Made by a program: the position numbers and the translations under genes. Under the pieces are notes generated by a model. It worked only from the letters and a program-made list of their open reading frames with translations. It was not told the origin of the DNA and made no database searches. From Candidatus Puniceispirillum sp. (GTDB lineage: Bacteria; Pseudomonadota; Alphaproteobacteria; Puniceispirillales; Puniceispirillaceae), in NCBI GenBank assembly GCA_028383305.1, contig JAOEVD010000022.1, positions 1 through 37,536 on the forward strand: a DNA stretch of 37,536 nucleotides. Reading direction: 5' to 3'. Numbering within the stretch: position 1 is the stretch's first letter; every line of letters begins with the position of its first letter. Positions 17,305-25,153 of the stretch are shown here, piece after piece.

Positions 17305-18951
17305 ATGCCAATTGTTGCTGACATTGACGATCTATCAATGCTTGAATTTGATTTTGTCGTTATTGGCGGCGGATCCGCTGGTTGCGTGCTTGCCTCCCGT
17401 CTTTCAGAAGACAGTACTTGCTCAGTTCTGCTGATCGAAGCTGGCCAACTTATCCGGCATCCGTTAATTCGAGTGCCAATCGGTGTCGGCAAAATATGGA
17501 GCCGCCGACTTTTTGATTGGCACTTAAACAGCAGCAAAACCCCTAGCCTTCGTAATCGCAAAATTGAACTTATGCGCGGAAAGCTTCTCGGCGGTTCATC
17601 ATCAATCAATGCGATGTCTTATGTGCGAGGTGCGCCAGCTGATTATGATGGCTGGCGGGATGCTGGCTGTGACGGGTGGTCTTTTGACGAGGTGGAGCCA
17701 TTCTTTCGAAAGGTTGAAAACTGGACAGGGCCGCGGACCAGCCGCCGTGGCATCGACGGGCCGGTAACAGTTTCGCCGGCGAAATCCACAGACATTTTAT
17801 ATGATGCTTGGTTCAAAGCGGCCACGTCATGCGGTTATGAGGTCATTGACGATTATAATGCTTTACCAGATTGGGCACCGCTTGAGGGATTTGCGCGCAG
17901 TCAGCAGACCATAGGCAACGGCTATCGGGTTACCGCATGGAGCGCTTACCTTGCCAATCATCTGAAGCGCTCCAACCTTCATATTCTGACTGACACCCAT
18001 GTAGCGCGGATAAAATTAAAGAACAATCAGGCCGACCAGCTTGATCTGGTGACAGGGCGCAACCAGCATCGATCAATCGAACTTGGTGGTACGCTGATTC
18101 TTTCCGCGGGAGCGTTTCATACGCCGCATATCCTGATGCAATCAGGTATAGGCCCTGAGGCAGTGTTAAAACGAGCTAATATTCCGATGTTGATCAAATC
18201 CGAAGACGTAGGGCGTCATTATCGCGATCACATGGCGGTGCAAATTAACTTTCGCCGCAAGGACAAGGGTGAGTTTCACCATAATATGCGGCTTGACCGC
18301 ATCAGTTTTAATTTTCCTAGGGCAGCACTTTTTGGCAAGGGGCCGGCAACGGAATTACCCGGCGCCATGCATGGGTTCGCACGGCTTAGCCCCAAAGCGT
18401 TAGTTCCCGACATCCAATTCCTATTCCGCGGCGCACCAAAGCATGCTGCCCCTTGGTGGCCGCTGATTTCTTCTGGCTATGAAGACGGCTTTGGTATTCG
18501 GCCGGTCTTGCTGCACCCTACCAGTCATGGAACTGTTGAAGCACTTAGTGATGATCCATTAAAGCCCCCAAAAATTGATGGCCGCTATCTTAATGAGCCG
18601 GAAGATGTTGAGCGGATGCTGGAAGGTGTTGAAATCGCAATGACCCTAGCGAATGATCCAGCGATGCAAGAATTCATAGCCGACAAGCAAAGCCCCATAC
18701 CCTCTGATCGTAAAAGCCGAATTGAGTGGGTACGACAAACAGCAATCACCGCCCATCATCCTTGTGGAACTTGCCGGATGGGACCCGAAAACAGCGCGCC
18801 TCTCGACATTGATTTAAGGTTTCGCGGTGTTGACAACATGCTGGTTGTCGACGCATCCGTATTTCCAAAGACAATCTCCGGCAACATCAATGCTTGTGTC
18901 TACATGCTGGCCGAAAAAACCGCAGCGATGCTGACATCGCCTGCGAGGTAA
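17305..18951 (+). CDS. GMC-family FAD oxidoreductase (choline/alcohol dehydrogenase-like)
   Basis: A 548-residue flavoprotein. The N-terminal FAD dinucleotide fold has GGGSAG at residues 21-26. The second GMC signature follows as LLGGSSSINAMSYVRG. The C-terminal catalytic region holds HHPCGTCRMG (His485 as the likely proton acceptor) and SGNINACVYMLAE, the position of the second conserved His/Asn. GMC enzymes oxidise primary alcohols or aldehydes, including choline, aryl alcohols and 5-hydroxymethylfurfural. It lies 24 bp after the binding-fold gene and closes the catabolic cluster. Mobile-element sequence begins about 100 bp downstream. The substrate is not determinable from sequence. Confidence 0.93.
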   Translation: MPIVADIDDLSMLEFDFVVIGGGSAGCVLASRLSEDSTCSVLLIEAGQLIRHPLIRVPIGVGKIWSRRLFDWHLNSSKTPSLRNRKIELMRGKLLGGSSSINAMSYVRGAPADYDGWRDAGCDGWSFDEVEPFFRKVENWTGPRTSRRGIDGPVTVSPAKSTDILYDAWFKAATSCGYEVIDDYNALPDWAPLEGFARSQQTIGNGYRVTAWSAYLANHLKRSNLHILTDTHVARIKLKNNQADQLDLVTGRNQHRSIELGGTLILSAGAFHTPHILMQSGIGPEAVLKRANIPMLIKSEDVGRHYRDHMAVQINFRRKDKGEFHHNMRLDRISFNFPRAALFGKGPATELPGAMHGFARLSPKALVPDIQFLFRGAPKHAAPWWPLISSGYEDGFGIRPVLLHPTSHGTVEALSDDPLKPPKIDGRYLNEPEDVERMLEGVEIAMTLANDPAMQEFIADKQSPIPSDRKSRIEWVRQTAITAHHPCGTCRMGPENSAPLDIDLRFRGVDNMLVVDASVFPKTISGNINACVYMLAEKTAAMLTSPAR

Positions 18952-19043
18952 TAGAACGGTTTACTAGCGACGTGATACCAATTCGTCAGTTGGGCGATAT
19001 CGAAGCTCTCAGGCTTGCTGTGATCCGCCGGCATCCCATTGCA

Positions 19044-20255
19044 TCAAGAGACAAATGGCCTGTCCTCGTTAATATATTGATAACATGAAGTAAAATGGTG
19101 CACTCGACATGTGGTCATTGCCTTAGCTATGCACCTCTTTAAGACTTTCAATGGATAGCCATTTCCATATCCATGACCAACTCCATTGGTCTTCCAGCCT
19201 CCAATAGCATCTACAATATCTGATGGACATTCTACTGCCCTTAACCTGTCACGAAGGCTATGTCTGAAGCTATGAATGACGCAGTTCTCTGGGACATACT
19301 GATGTAGCCATTTATTCAGACCACCACTGGCTGAATTAGCCTTACAGCTTCTTCCACTGCAATAGCGTGGAAAGGCAAATATACTATCATTATTAGCCTG
19401 TATAAGCCTCCTAGAAGCCCATAGAGCCTCATTGGTCAGAGGAATGAGTCGTTGACTTACTTTGGTCTTTAAGCCCCTCCACGGATGTGGTTTGAGGTCT
19501 ATATGAGGAATAGGTTCATTCACCTTTATATCCTCTTTCAACAGACCTGCAGCTTCACCAAGCCTCATCCCAGTGTCACTGATTAGAGCAATGAGCCAGC
19601 GCATCTCATCGTCATTATCTCTGCACAGAGATTGCACTCTTCTGATGTCTTCCATTGAGATAGGTTGTCTTGAGTCAGACCTGTCATCGTCAGGAAAATA
19701 CGTCTTTGCAAAGGCATTAGAACAATCAAATCCTTCTTCTGAGATAGCTAGATTTATGATGGCTCTAACAGAGGCAAAGACACGCTTGACTGTTTTTATG
19801 CCCATTCCTCTATCAATACACCAATCACGGAACTGAGCAGCTTCACTGGATGAGTAAGAAGATATGGGTCTGTCACCCAGTAGCTTAATAACATAGCCAG
19901 TATTGCGATTAGCTGTCCTTATAAACACCTTATCTTTACCAGCACCTTTAAGCCGGAGGTATAACTCACAGGCTTTAGATAACTTGATAGTGTTGTCTTG
20001 AAGGTTGTCGTTGCTTCTGACCACTTGGATAGCAGGTATATCCATATTCTGCAGTCTTAAACCAAGCCAATAATCTTCAAGCCGCTGAGTTACAGACTTT
20101 GAGGTTTGGATTGCAGCTTTAAGTGACTTAGTCTTCAGGCTAAAGCACAGCCTTGTTACTGAATAAATTGGGGCTAAATCATAAGGAATATGAAGAACAT
20201 AATAGTAAACACCATCACGAATCATCACGTGTTCGGGAGCATATTTCTTTCTCAT
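19044..20255 (-). CDS. Tyrosine recombinase / phage-type integrase
   Basis: A 403-residue integrase. The N-terminus (DGVYYYVLHIPYDLAPIYSVT) resembles the short DUF6538-type domain of alphaproteobacterial island integrases. A SAM-like core-binding domain covers about residues 90-185. The catalytic domain shows Arg231 (DTGMRLGEAAG), His328 and Arg331 (HSFRH), and a Tyr in HGYGNGY (363 or 367). It catalyses site-specific integration and excision, here probably at the tRNA-Arg(CCG) gene. The last 20 or so residues are encoded by the att core and the flanking repeat at 19050-19109, so the C-terminal tail depends on the integration junction. It lies between two att copies and has lower GC than its neighbours. 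All catalytic residues appear intact. Confidence 0.92.
   Translation of the reverse strand: MRKKYAPEHVMIRDGVYYYVLHIPYDLAPIYSVTRLCFSLKTKSLKAAIQTSKSVTQRLEDYWLGLRLQNMDIPAIQVVRSNDNLQDNTIKLSKACELYLRLKGAGKDKVFIRTANRNTGYVIKLLGDRPISSYSSSEAAQFRDWCIDRGMGIKTVKRVFASVRAIINLAISEEGFDCSNAFAKTYFPDDDRSDSRQPISMEDIRRVQSLCRDNDDEMRWLIALISDTGMRLGEAAGLLKEDIKVNEPIPHIDLKPHPWRGLKTKVSQRLIPLTNEALWASRRLIQANNDSIFAFPRYCSGRSCKANSASGGLNKWLHQYVPENCVIHSFRHSLRDRLRAVECPSDIVDAIGGWKTNGVGHGYGNGYPLKVLKRCIAKAMTTCRVHHFTSCYQYINEDRPFVS
19050..19109. repeat. Attachment-site repeat 1 (left), overlapping the integrase 3' end
   Basis: This 60-bp segment matches 27251-27310, beside the tRNA-Arg gene, at 57 of 60 positions as a direct repeat. 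Its right end is the 15-bp core ATGGTGCACTCGACA, the tRNA 3' end read on the minus strand. It overlaps the last codons and stop of the integrase gene. The layout fits an attL-type junction. Confidence 0.8.
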
Positions 20256-20319
20256 TCTATTTCACACGCCTAATCTGTTGCACATAATGTGCTGACATAT
20301 CAGGTGTTTAGATGAGAAG

Positions 20320-20365
20320 ATGGTGCACTCGACAGGATTCGAACCTGTGACCTCTGCCTTCGGAG
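20320..20365. repeat. tRNA-Arg 3'-half remnant (attachment-site copy 2)
   Basis: Forty-six bases are identical to 27296-27341: the 3' half of the tRNA-Arg gene on the minus strand, from the anticodon loop through the encoded CCA. The 5' half is absent and AT-rich unrelated sequence follows. Such half-tRNA copies mark the far end of elements that integrate into tRNA genes. It lies 65 bp upstream of the integrase start. Confidence 0.9.
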
Positions 20366-20671
20366 TACACAGATCGTAAATTAAATCATAATAAAATCAG
20401 TATATTATTTGGTTGAAGTAAAGAAAAAAGCTATTTGTAGTAAACTAATCTTACTTTTTTTCACCCTGAATGCTGCCTCCTTCACTCACGCAGTGTCCAT
20501 TCATTTCATTGCGCAAAGGAAGCACTTTCTTTCTATTATTTCTGACTTGCTGTGAATGCCTCAAGTTTTGTTCCAGCCATGCACTGTGCTGCGATTCTCT
20601 ATCAAGTTGCCCACCATTTGCCAATCGTCACTTATCACTTGAGCCGCATCTTATATGCTGAGATCACACCG
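20366..20671. other. Non-coding stretch between the att remnant and eda
   Basis: About 300 bp, very AT-rich for the first 100 bases. I see no convincing gene, RNA or terminator. The only frame here (20470-20661 on the plus strand) encodes a Cys/Leu/Ser-rich sequence with no ribosome site and is probably chance. Confidence 0.5.
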
Positions 20672-21304
20672 TTATAGCTTGCTGGCCGCTTTCGCGTTTT
20701 TGCCGATGCTATCCCAATCAGCTTGATTGATCAGCTTTGCAGGTGCAATCCATGACCCGCCAAGGCATGGCACGTTGGTCAAGGACAGCCATTGGTGTGC
20801 CGTGGCTTCAGTGATGCCGCCAGTCGGGCAGAAGCCAAGGTGTGGCAAAGGGCTTGCCAGCGATTTGATAAAGTTTGGCCCGCCTGCCGCCATCGCTGGG
20901 AAAAACTTGATAAAATGAAATCCGGCCTCGGCCAAGAGCATCATTTCAGAAACCGTAGATGCACCGGGCAAAAGCGGCAGCTTGGCATCATGACAGCCTT
21001 TGATCACAGCATCGGTTGTTCCCGGGCTGACGATAAAGCTTGCGCCGGCAGATGCCGCTTTTTGCGCCAGATCGGCAGATAGAATTGTTCCCGCACCCAC
21101 CAGCATTTCAGGGCAATGGCTGGCAATCGTCTCAATCGCATCAAGAGCCGCCGCGGTGCGAAGGGTAATCTCGATTGTTTTAATATCGTTCGCCAACAAG
21201 GTTTCAGCCAAAGGCACTGCATGCGCGGCATCATCAATCACGATCACCGGCATTACCTTGCCAAGCGCCAAAACGTCTTTAATCGTCATTATCTTATCGG
21301 TCAT
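20672..21304 (-). CDS. eda: KDPG aldolase (2-dehydro-3-deoxy-phosphogluconate aldolase)
   Basis: The 210-residue class I aldolase cleaves KDPG into pyruvate and glyceraldehyde-3-phosphate, the last Entner-Doudoroff step. The Schiff-base Lys133 lies in FIKFFPA, the general-base Glu45 in IEITLRT, and phosphate-binding segments GAGTIL and CPTGGI are present. Its ATG overlaps the edd stop by four bases (ATGA), so edd and eda are translationally coupled. It is the last gene of the leftward pgl-edd-eda run. The set lies between two att copies of a tRNA-Arg integration site, so it could be cargo or trapped chromosomal DNA. Confidence 0.96.
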   Translation of the reverse strand: MTDKIMTIKDVLALGKVMPVIVIDDAAHAVPLAETLLANDIKTIEITLRTAAALDAIETIASHCPEMLVGAGTILSADLAQKAASAGASFIVSPGTTDAVIKGCHDAKLPLLPGASTVSEMMLLAEAGFHFIKFFPAMAAGGPNFIKSLASPLPHLGFCPTGGITEATAHQWLSLTNVPCLGGSWIAPAKLINQADWDSIGKNAKAASKL

Positions 21305-23133
21305 TGTGATCCTATTAGCGGGTTCACGCCGCCTCCCTGTTCTGCCGTTGCCGCATTGCCGCGTAAGCTGGCAAATAAGGGTCGGCCAAATGCATTAACT
21401 TGTGGACGATTTGATATGGCAGGCAAAATGCGCGCGTCAAGATCGGCATCGACATGAAGCTGTCCAGTAACCGCATCAAGCGTGATCATATCACCGTCTT
21501 GAATTTTGGCGATCGCACCGCCCATCACCGCCTCGGGGCAAACATGAATGGCCGACGGCACTTTGCCCGATGCCCCCGACATTCGGCCATCGGTAACTAA
21601 TGCAACCCTATGCCCCTGTTCTTGAAGAATTGAGATAAGCGGGGTAAGGCTGTGCAATTCCGGCATGCCATTCGCTTGCGGCCCCTGCATGCGGACAACC
21701 AAAACTACATCTTTGTTGAGTTGATCATTGGCAAAGGCCGCCTTTACCTCGGCCTCGCTATTAAACACTCTAGCTGGCGCGGTGATAATATGTCGGCTTG
21801 GGTCAACTGCCGATATTTTGATCACTGATTTACCAAGCGATCCCGTTAGCATTTTTAGGCCACCGGTTGCGCTATGCGGATTTGAAACAGGCCGCAGAAT
21901 ATCATTGTCTAGGCTTTGTTTGGCGGCAGGTTTCCAGATCACATCATTTTCATCACCAAAGCCCGGCTCGACGGCATAATCACCAAGGTTGTTGCCCCAG
22001 ACTGTTCGGGCATCAGCATGGACAAGCCCTGCATCAAGAAGTTCACGAATGACATATCCTATCCCGCCAGCAGCGTGAAAATGATTAACATCGGCATGTC
22101 CATTTGGATAGATCCGCGCAAGCAATGGCACAATCTCGGATAGGTCGGCAAAATCTTCCCATTTCAACAAAATGCCAGCCGTGGCCGCCATCGCGGGTAA
22201 ATGCAGGGTATGATTTGTTGAACCGCCAGTTGCGTGAAGACCGACAATGGCATTCACAAAGGCACGCTCATCAAGAATTTCACCAATTGGGCGAATGTCC
22301 TTGGACTGGCGTGAAATCGCAACAGCTTGATGTGTTGCGGCAACGGTCAGCGCGTGACGTAAATCATCATGTGGGTGAATAAAGGCGGCACCTGGCAAAT
22401 GCAACCCCATAATTTCCATCAGCATCTGGTTACTATTGGCCGTGCCATAAAATGTACAGGTTCCGACACCATGATAGGCAGATACTTCAGATTTCAATAG
22501 CGCGGCACGACTGGCCTCGCCCTTGGCATAGGCCTTTCTTACTGCGGCCTTTTCATCATTGGATAATCCGGTGGACATTGGTCCAGCAGGCACGAAAATG
22601 GTTGGAAGATGACCAAAGGACAATGCCCCCATCACCAAGCCTGGAACAATTTTATCGCAGACACCAAGACAAAGCGCCGCATCATAGACACCATGCGACA
22701 GGCCAACGCCAGTGGACATGGCAATCACATCACGGCTGAGCAGTGATAACTCCATTCCCGGGCGGCCTTGGGTAACGCCATCACACATTGCCGGAACACC
22801 GCCGGCAACTTGCGCTGTTGCCCCAACGTTGCGCGCGGCAGCCTTGATGATTTGCGGAAATTTTTCAAAAGGCCGATGCGCTGAAAGCATATCATTATAC
22901 GCGGTGATAATCCCAATATTGGGTTTGATCACGCTGCTTGTTGCCAGCACGTCATCCTGATCACTACCAGCCGCTGCCGCTGCATGCGCCATGTTCGAGC
23001 ACGATACCGAACGCCGGTCACTATCGGGGTCAACCTGCATCGAGGCAATGCCGGCAAGATAGACCTCGCGGCTGTCGCGGCTTCGTTTCCGAATGCGGTC
23101 GGTAACGGCATCAATAACAGCATGTAAGTTCAT
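21301..23133 (-). CDS. edd: 6-phosphogluconate dehydratase
   Basis: The 610-residue IlvD/Edd-family dehydratase converts 6-phosphogluconate to KDPG. The length fits Edd (about 600-610) rather than dihydroxy-acid dehydratase (about 560). Typical segments are the early NIGIITAYNDMLSAHRPFE, the Fe-S-ligand regions CDGVTQGRPGMELS and LCLGVCDKIVPG, and the late GRMSGASGKVPSAIH. The start overlaps the upstream pgl stop and the end overlaps the eda start, both by ATGA, which makes a tightly coupled three-gene operon. Base composition resembles the core genes at the right of the window more than the small genes to its right. Confidence 0.96.
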   Translation of the reverse strand: MNLHAVIDAVTDRIRKRSRDSREVYLAGIASMQVDPDSDRRSVSCSNMAHAAAAAGSDQDDVLATSSVIKPNIGIITAYNDMLSAHRPFEKFPQIIKAAARNVGATAQVAGGVPAMCDGVTQGRPGMELSLLSRDVIAMSTGVGLSHGVYDAALCLGVCDKIVPGLVMGALSFGHLPTIFVPAGPMSTGLSNDEKAAVRKAYAKGEASRAALLKSEVSAYHGVGTCTFYGTANSNQMLMEIMGLHLPGAAFIHPHDDLRHALTVAATHQAVAISRQSKDIRPIGEILDERAFVNAIVGLHATGGSTNHTLHLPAMAATAGILLKWEDFADLSEIVPLLARIYPNGHADVNHFHAAGGIGYVIRELLDAGLVHADARTVWGNNLGDYAVEPGFGDENDVIWKPAAKQSLDNDILRPVSNPHSATGGLKMLTGSLGKSVIKISAVDPSRHIITAPARVFNSEAEVKAAFANDQLNKDVVLVVRMQGPQANGMPELHSLTPLISILQEQGHRVALVTDGRMSGASGKVPSAIHVCPEAVMGGAIAKIQDGDMITLDAVTGQLHVDADLDARILPAISNRPQVNAFGRPLFASLRGNAATAEQGGGVNPLIGSQ

Positions 23134-23702
23134 GATGGTGAATCCATTATAATTTCAATATTGGTTATTTTCTGCTGCAAAAGCGCGGCAATAGGCAAAT
23201 CGTGATTATGTTGCGCGTCTGCGAACACCTCCATTTTGGCCCCGCCGTTGACCAGCAGGTAAATATGGCTTGATTGTAAAATCATTGCCAGATCCATGGT
23301 AACTCTGGGATGTGCTGGGGATCCTTTTATGCCAGTTCGCAAAATTGTTGGAGCGGCACCAAGGCCAAATGCTGCCTCATCGGATATCATGTCGGGGAAT
23401 AGAGATGCAAAATGCCCATCAGTCCCCATTCCCAACAGCATAACATCAAACGGGCGCGCAATCATGACAACCTTATCGGGGTCTCTTGCCAGTGAGATGA
23501 AATTTGTGCTGGCAATTTCGCCTTTTAACAGATGCGTTTGCAACAGCAATTCGTTTGAGTCCTTATGATCGGCCGGTACATCACGGTCATCAACCAGACT
23601 GATTGTGACCTTCGCCCAGTCAATTTTCATTGCTGTAAGCGCCTTGAAAATTGCCATTGGGCTCGATCCACCCGACACGATCAAACTGGCCGCGCCCCTT
23701 TC
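23130..23702 (-). pseudogene. pgl: 6-phosphogluconolactonase, 5'-truncated
   Basis: The remaining frame reads ERGAASLIVSGGSSP..., then the conserved MLLGMGTDGHFASLFPD and SPAHPRVTMDLAMI, and ends normally in an ATGA overlap with edd. Family proteins are about 225-240 residues. Here homology stops at about 23702, leaving about 190 residues and losing roughly 35-40 N-terminal residues, including the first strand. Upstream the frame runs into a repeat and hits a stop at 23739-23741. The only in-frame start is a TTG at 23684 with no ribosome site. The break coincides exactly with the first copy of a 36-bp repeat, so an insertion or deletion there removed the 5' end. A zwf gene, the usual upstream neighbour, is also missing. 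Confidence 0.82.
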
Positions 23703-23804
23703 ACTATAGCACTCTGGTGATTGAGGATCTATAGCAACTTAATGCCTTTGGTTATATCAATTGCATCGACTATAGCACTCTGGTGATTGAGGACTTATAG
23801 CAAC
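23703..23804. repeat. Pair of 36-bp direct repeats at the pgl break point
   Basis: Copies at 23703-23738 and 23769-23804 differ at two positions, with 30 bp between. Copy 1 has CTATAG near both ends; copy 2 keeps CTATAG at its left end and CTTATAG at its right. Copy 1 begins exactly where Pgl homology ends, so the pair may mark the edge of inserted DNA. No transposase is nearby. Confidence 0.75.
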
Positions 23805-23836
23805 GAGCTAAGAATATCCCCAAGGTATGCTAATCC

Positions 23837-24109
23837 TCACCAATCTATGGGTTGGAGTTCTTCAGTCACCATCTCGTATATTCCGACGAACTCTGCGTCC
23901 TGTATCTGGTCTGGTTGGTAATCCAACTTCTCCAGACGCTTTGTCAGCATCACGTTACACATTTCTACTTGAGTATTGCTAAGAGCCTGCAGTTTTGGCA
24001 GCCCTACGGCTGCGGTCACCCTCTTTGCTAAATCTTCTAATTGCTTTTGGTCCAGCACTTCTATCTCCATCGTTTTCATGAGGAAGAACTGCCACGACAA
24101 TGAATGCAA
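23837..24109 (-). CDS. Small protein of unknown function in the element
   Basis: A 90-residue frame that I do not recognise. It reads from a TTG at 24109 preceded by AGGGG at good spacing. Internal ATGs at 24079 and 24070 have poorer ribosome sites. From residue 14 the protein is acidic and helical-looking (MEIEVLDQKQLEDLAKRVTA then LEKLDYQPDQIQDAEF), without Cys pairs or membrane segments. It is the last gene of the leftward series of small genes starting near the primase and lies 20 bp after the preceding gene. It is probably real because of that context. No function is claimed. Confidence 0.55.
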   Translation of the reverse strand: MHSLSWQFFLMKTMEIEVLDQKQLEDLAKRVTAAVGLPKLQALSNTQVEMCNVMLTKRLEKLDYQPDQIQDAEFVGIYEMVTEELQPIDW

Positions 24110-24129
24110 TGGCAGCCCCTGGTGTTGAC

Positions 24130-24627
24130 TTAGCCCCAGACCTCACGGGCTATCGCCTGAACATCCTCGACACTCAGGCAGCCGGTATTGTTAATCCAGT
24201 GATAGTGATCAAGGCACTCATGTTCCGCCTCGTCTTTCCAGGACGCCATCAGCATATGGGCAGCTATAGTCCGCTCATCGGCTTCGGTCTTTCCTGAGTA
24301 AGCCATGAAGTTCCACCACCAGGTCCATGGCACATCATGATCATTGACAAAGTTGTCCCAGAATGCCCAGCCCCATGGCTTGGGGTTGATGTAGTAATTG
24401 GCGATCCTGTTATTCATGGGTGACCATGCCCATTCGACACTGCAGACAAAGGTCAGCTTTCTGGGCGTGCCTTTGGGATAATGCTTAGATTTGATGGGGT
24501 CTTTCCATTCGATCAGGACATTGAGGTCATCAGGCTTATCAGGAAGCCCAACAACCTCATTCAGCCTTTGCTTGGGCCGAACATCTGGTGTCATGGGAAT
24601 GAAGGATGTGTGTTTGGTATGTTTCAT
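24130..24627 (-). CDS. Tryptophan-rich hypothetical protein of the element
   Basis: A 165-residue protein of unknown family with about a dozen tryptophans, many clustered (KPWGWAFWDNF, PWTWWWNFMAY). Its C-terminal part has several His, Asp and Glu residues (DEAEHECLDHYHW). There is no signal peptide or membrane segment, and the aromatics are interspersed with charged residues, so a folded soluble protein is likely. A GGAG site precedes the ATG by 6 bases. The upstream 57 bp (24634-24690) are nearly identical to the leader of the gene at 24849-25055, which suggests shared control. It resembles uncharacterised phage or satellite proteins in style only. Confidence 0.7.
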   Translation of the reverse strand: MKHTKHTSFIPMTPDVRPKQRLNEVVGLPDKPDDLNVLIEWKDPIKSKHYPKGTPRKLTFVCSVEWAWSPMNNRIANYYINPKPWGWAFWDNFVNDHDVPWTWWWNFMAYSGKTEADERTIAAHMLMASWKDEAEHECLDHYHWINNTGCLSVEDVQAIAREVWG

Positions 24628-24633
24628 TATACT

Positions 24634-24690
24634 CTCCGCTTTAGTGCTTTAGCCGGGATGGCAAGGCGCACAAGTTGGTGATTAAGTGCC
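24634..24690 (-). repeat. Duplicated leader, copy A (upstream of the Trp-rich gene)
   Basis: Matches 25065-25121 at 54 of 57 positions, with the first 46 identical. Each copy ends in the Shine-Dalgarno region of the next leftward gene. On the minus strand it contains the tandem CTAAAGCACTAAAGC. It is probably a duplicated promoter/operator or 5' UTR. Confidence 0.8.
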
Positions 24691-24701
24691 TTTGGTTCGA
24701 T

Positions 24702-24848
24702 CTAATTAGTCTTTGAGGTCTCCTCAGCCTTCGCGTCTTTCTTCACGGAAGGTTCTGCGCGAACTTGAGGGATGATAATAGAATAGCCCATGTTTCTTGC
24801 TCGCATCTTTTCCGGGCTATCTATGATCGTAACTTTCGTAACGCCCAT
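24702..24848 (-). CDS. Small 48-residue protein of the element
   Basis: A short frame of 48 codons. Its ATG (24846-24848) directly abuts the TAA of the upstream gene (24849-24851). An AGGAGG ribosome site lies within the end of that gene, so the two are translationally coupled. The protein starts MGVTKVTIIDSPEK, has a short Ile-rich strand (YSIIIPQV) and ends in a Lys/Ala/Glu-rich tail. No family is recognised. The strong ribosome site and exact stop-start junction are the evidence that it is real. Confidence 0.65.
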   Translation of the reverse strand: MGVTKVTIIDSPEKMRARNMGYSIIIPQVRAEPSVKKDAKAEETSKTN

Positions 24849-25055
24849 TTAATCCTCCTGCTTTGGGAGTGAGCCCAAGACAAGTGGTGAGCTAGTGTAG
24901 CTGTCAAGATGATCACGGTTGCTAAAGGACCTCTCCAGCTTTGTGATCTTGAGGCCAGAAGCTGTCTGCTCATAGGTAATCAGCTCCTGCTTCAGCACTG
25001 TGCCTTCAGGTTGATTAGTCTTGGTGTGATATAGGGAAACGTGGTGCGTAGTCAT
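24849..25055 (-). CDS. Small hypothetical protein of the element
   Basis: A 68-residue frame with GGAGGA 9 bases before the ATG, preceded by leader copy B at 25065-25121. The protein is soluble and rich in Ser, Thr and Lys (TASGLKITKLERSFSNRDHLD), with no recognised motif. Its stop abuts the start of the 48-residue gene and carries that gene's ribosome site, forming a two-gene unit. No function can be assigned. Confidence 0.65.
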   Translation of the reverse strand: MTTHHVSLYHTKTNQPEGTVLKQELITYEQTASGLKITKLERSFSNRDHLDSYTSSPLVLGSLPKQED

Positions 25056-25064
25056 AACGCTGTC

Positions 25065-25121
25065 CTCCGCTTTAGTGCTTTAGCCGGGATGGCAAGGCGC
25101 ACAAGTTGGTAGTTAAATGCC
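25065..25121 (-). repeat. Duplicated leader, copy B (upstream of the 68-residue gene)
   Basis: Partner of 24634-24690 (54 of 57 identical, direct orientation). The last differences fall at the end farthest from the gene, so the conserved part is the gene-proximal 46 bp including the ribosome site. That argues for a functional leader rather than random duplication. Confidence 0.8.
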
Positions 25122-25153
25122 TAATTTGAAGATAGCTGATGATACCGACGCAG

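Noticed and set aside
18894-19088. Small plus-strand protein after the GMC gene
   Set aside because: It lies mostly in another frame of the GMC 3' end and the att repeat, with no ribosome site. At most it holds a remnant of a gene cut by the insertion.
20470-20661. Cys-rich 63-residue protein
   Set aside because: No ribosome site, low-complexity AT-rich context and no family resemblance.
23703-25121. CRISPR array
   Set aside because: The repeats occur only as pairs with unequal spacing and no cas genes are present.
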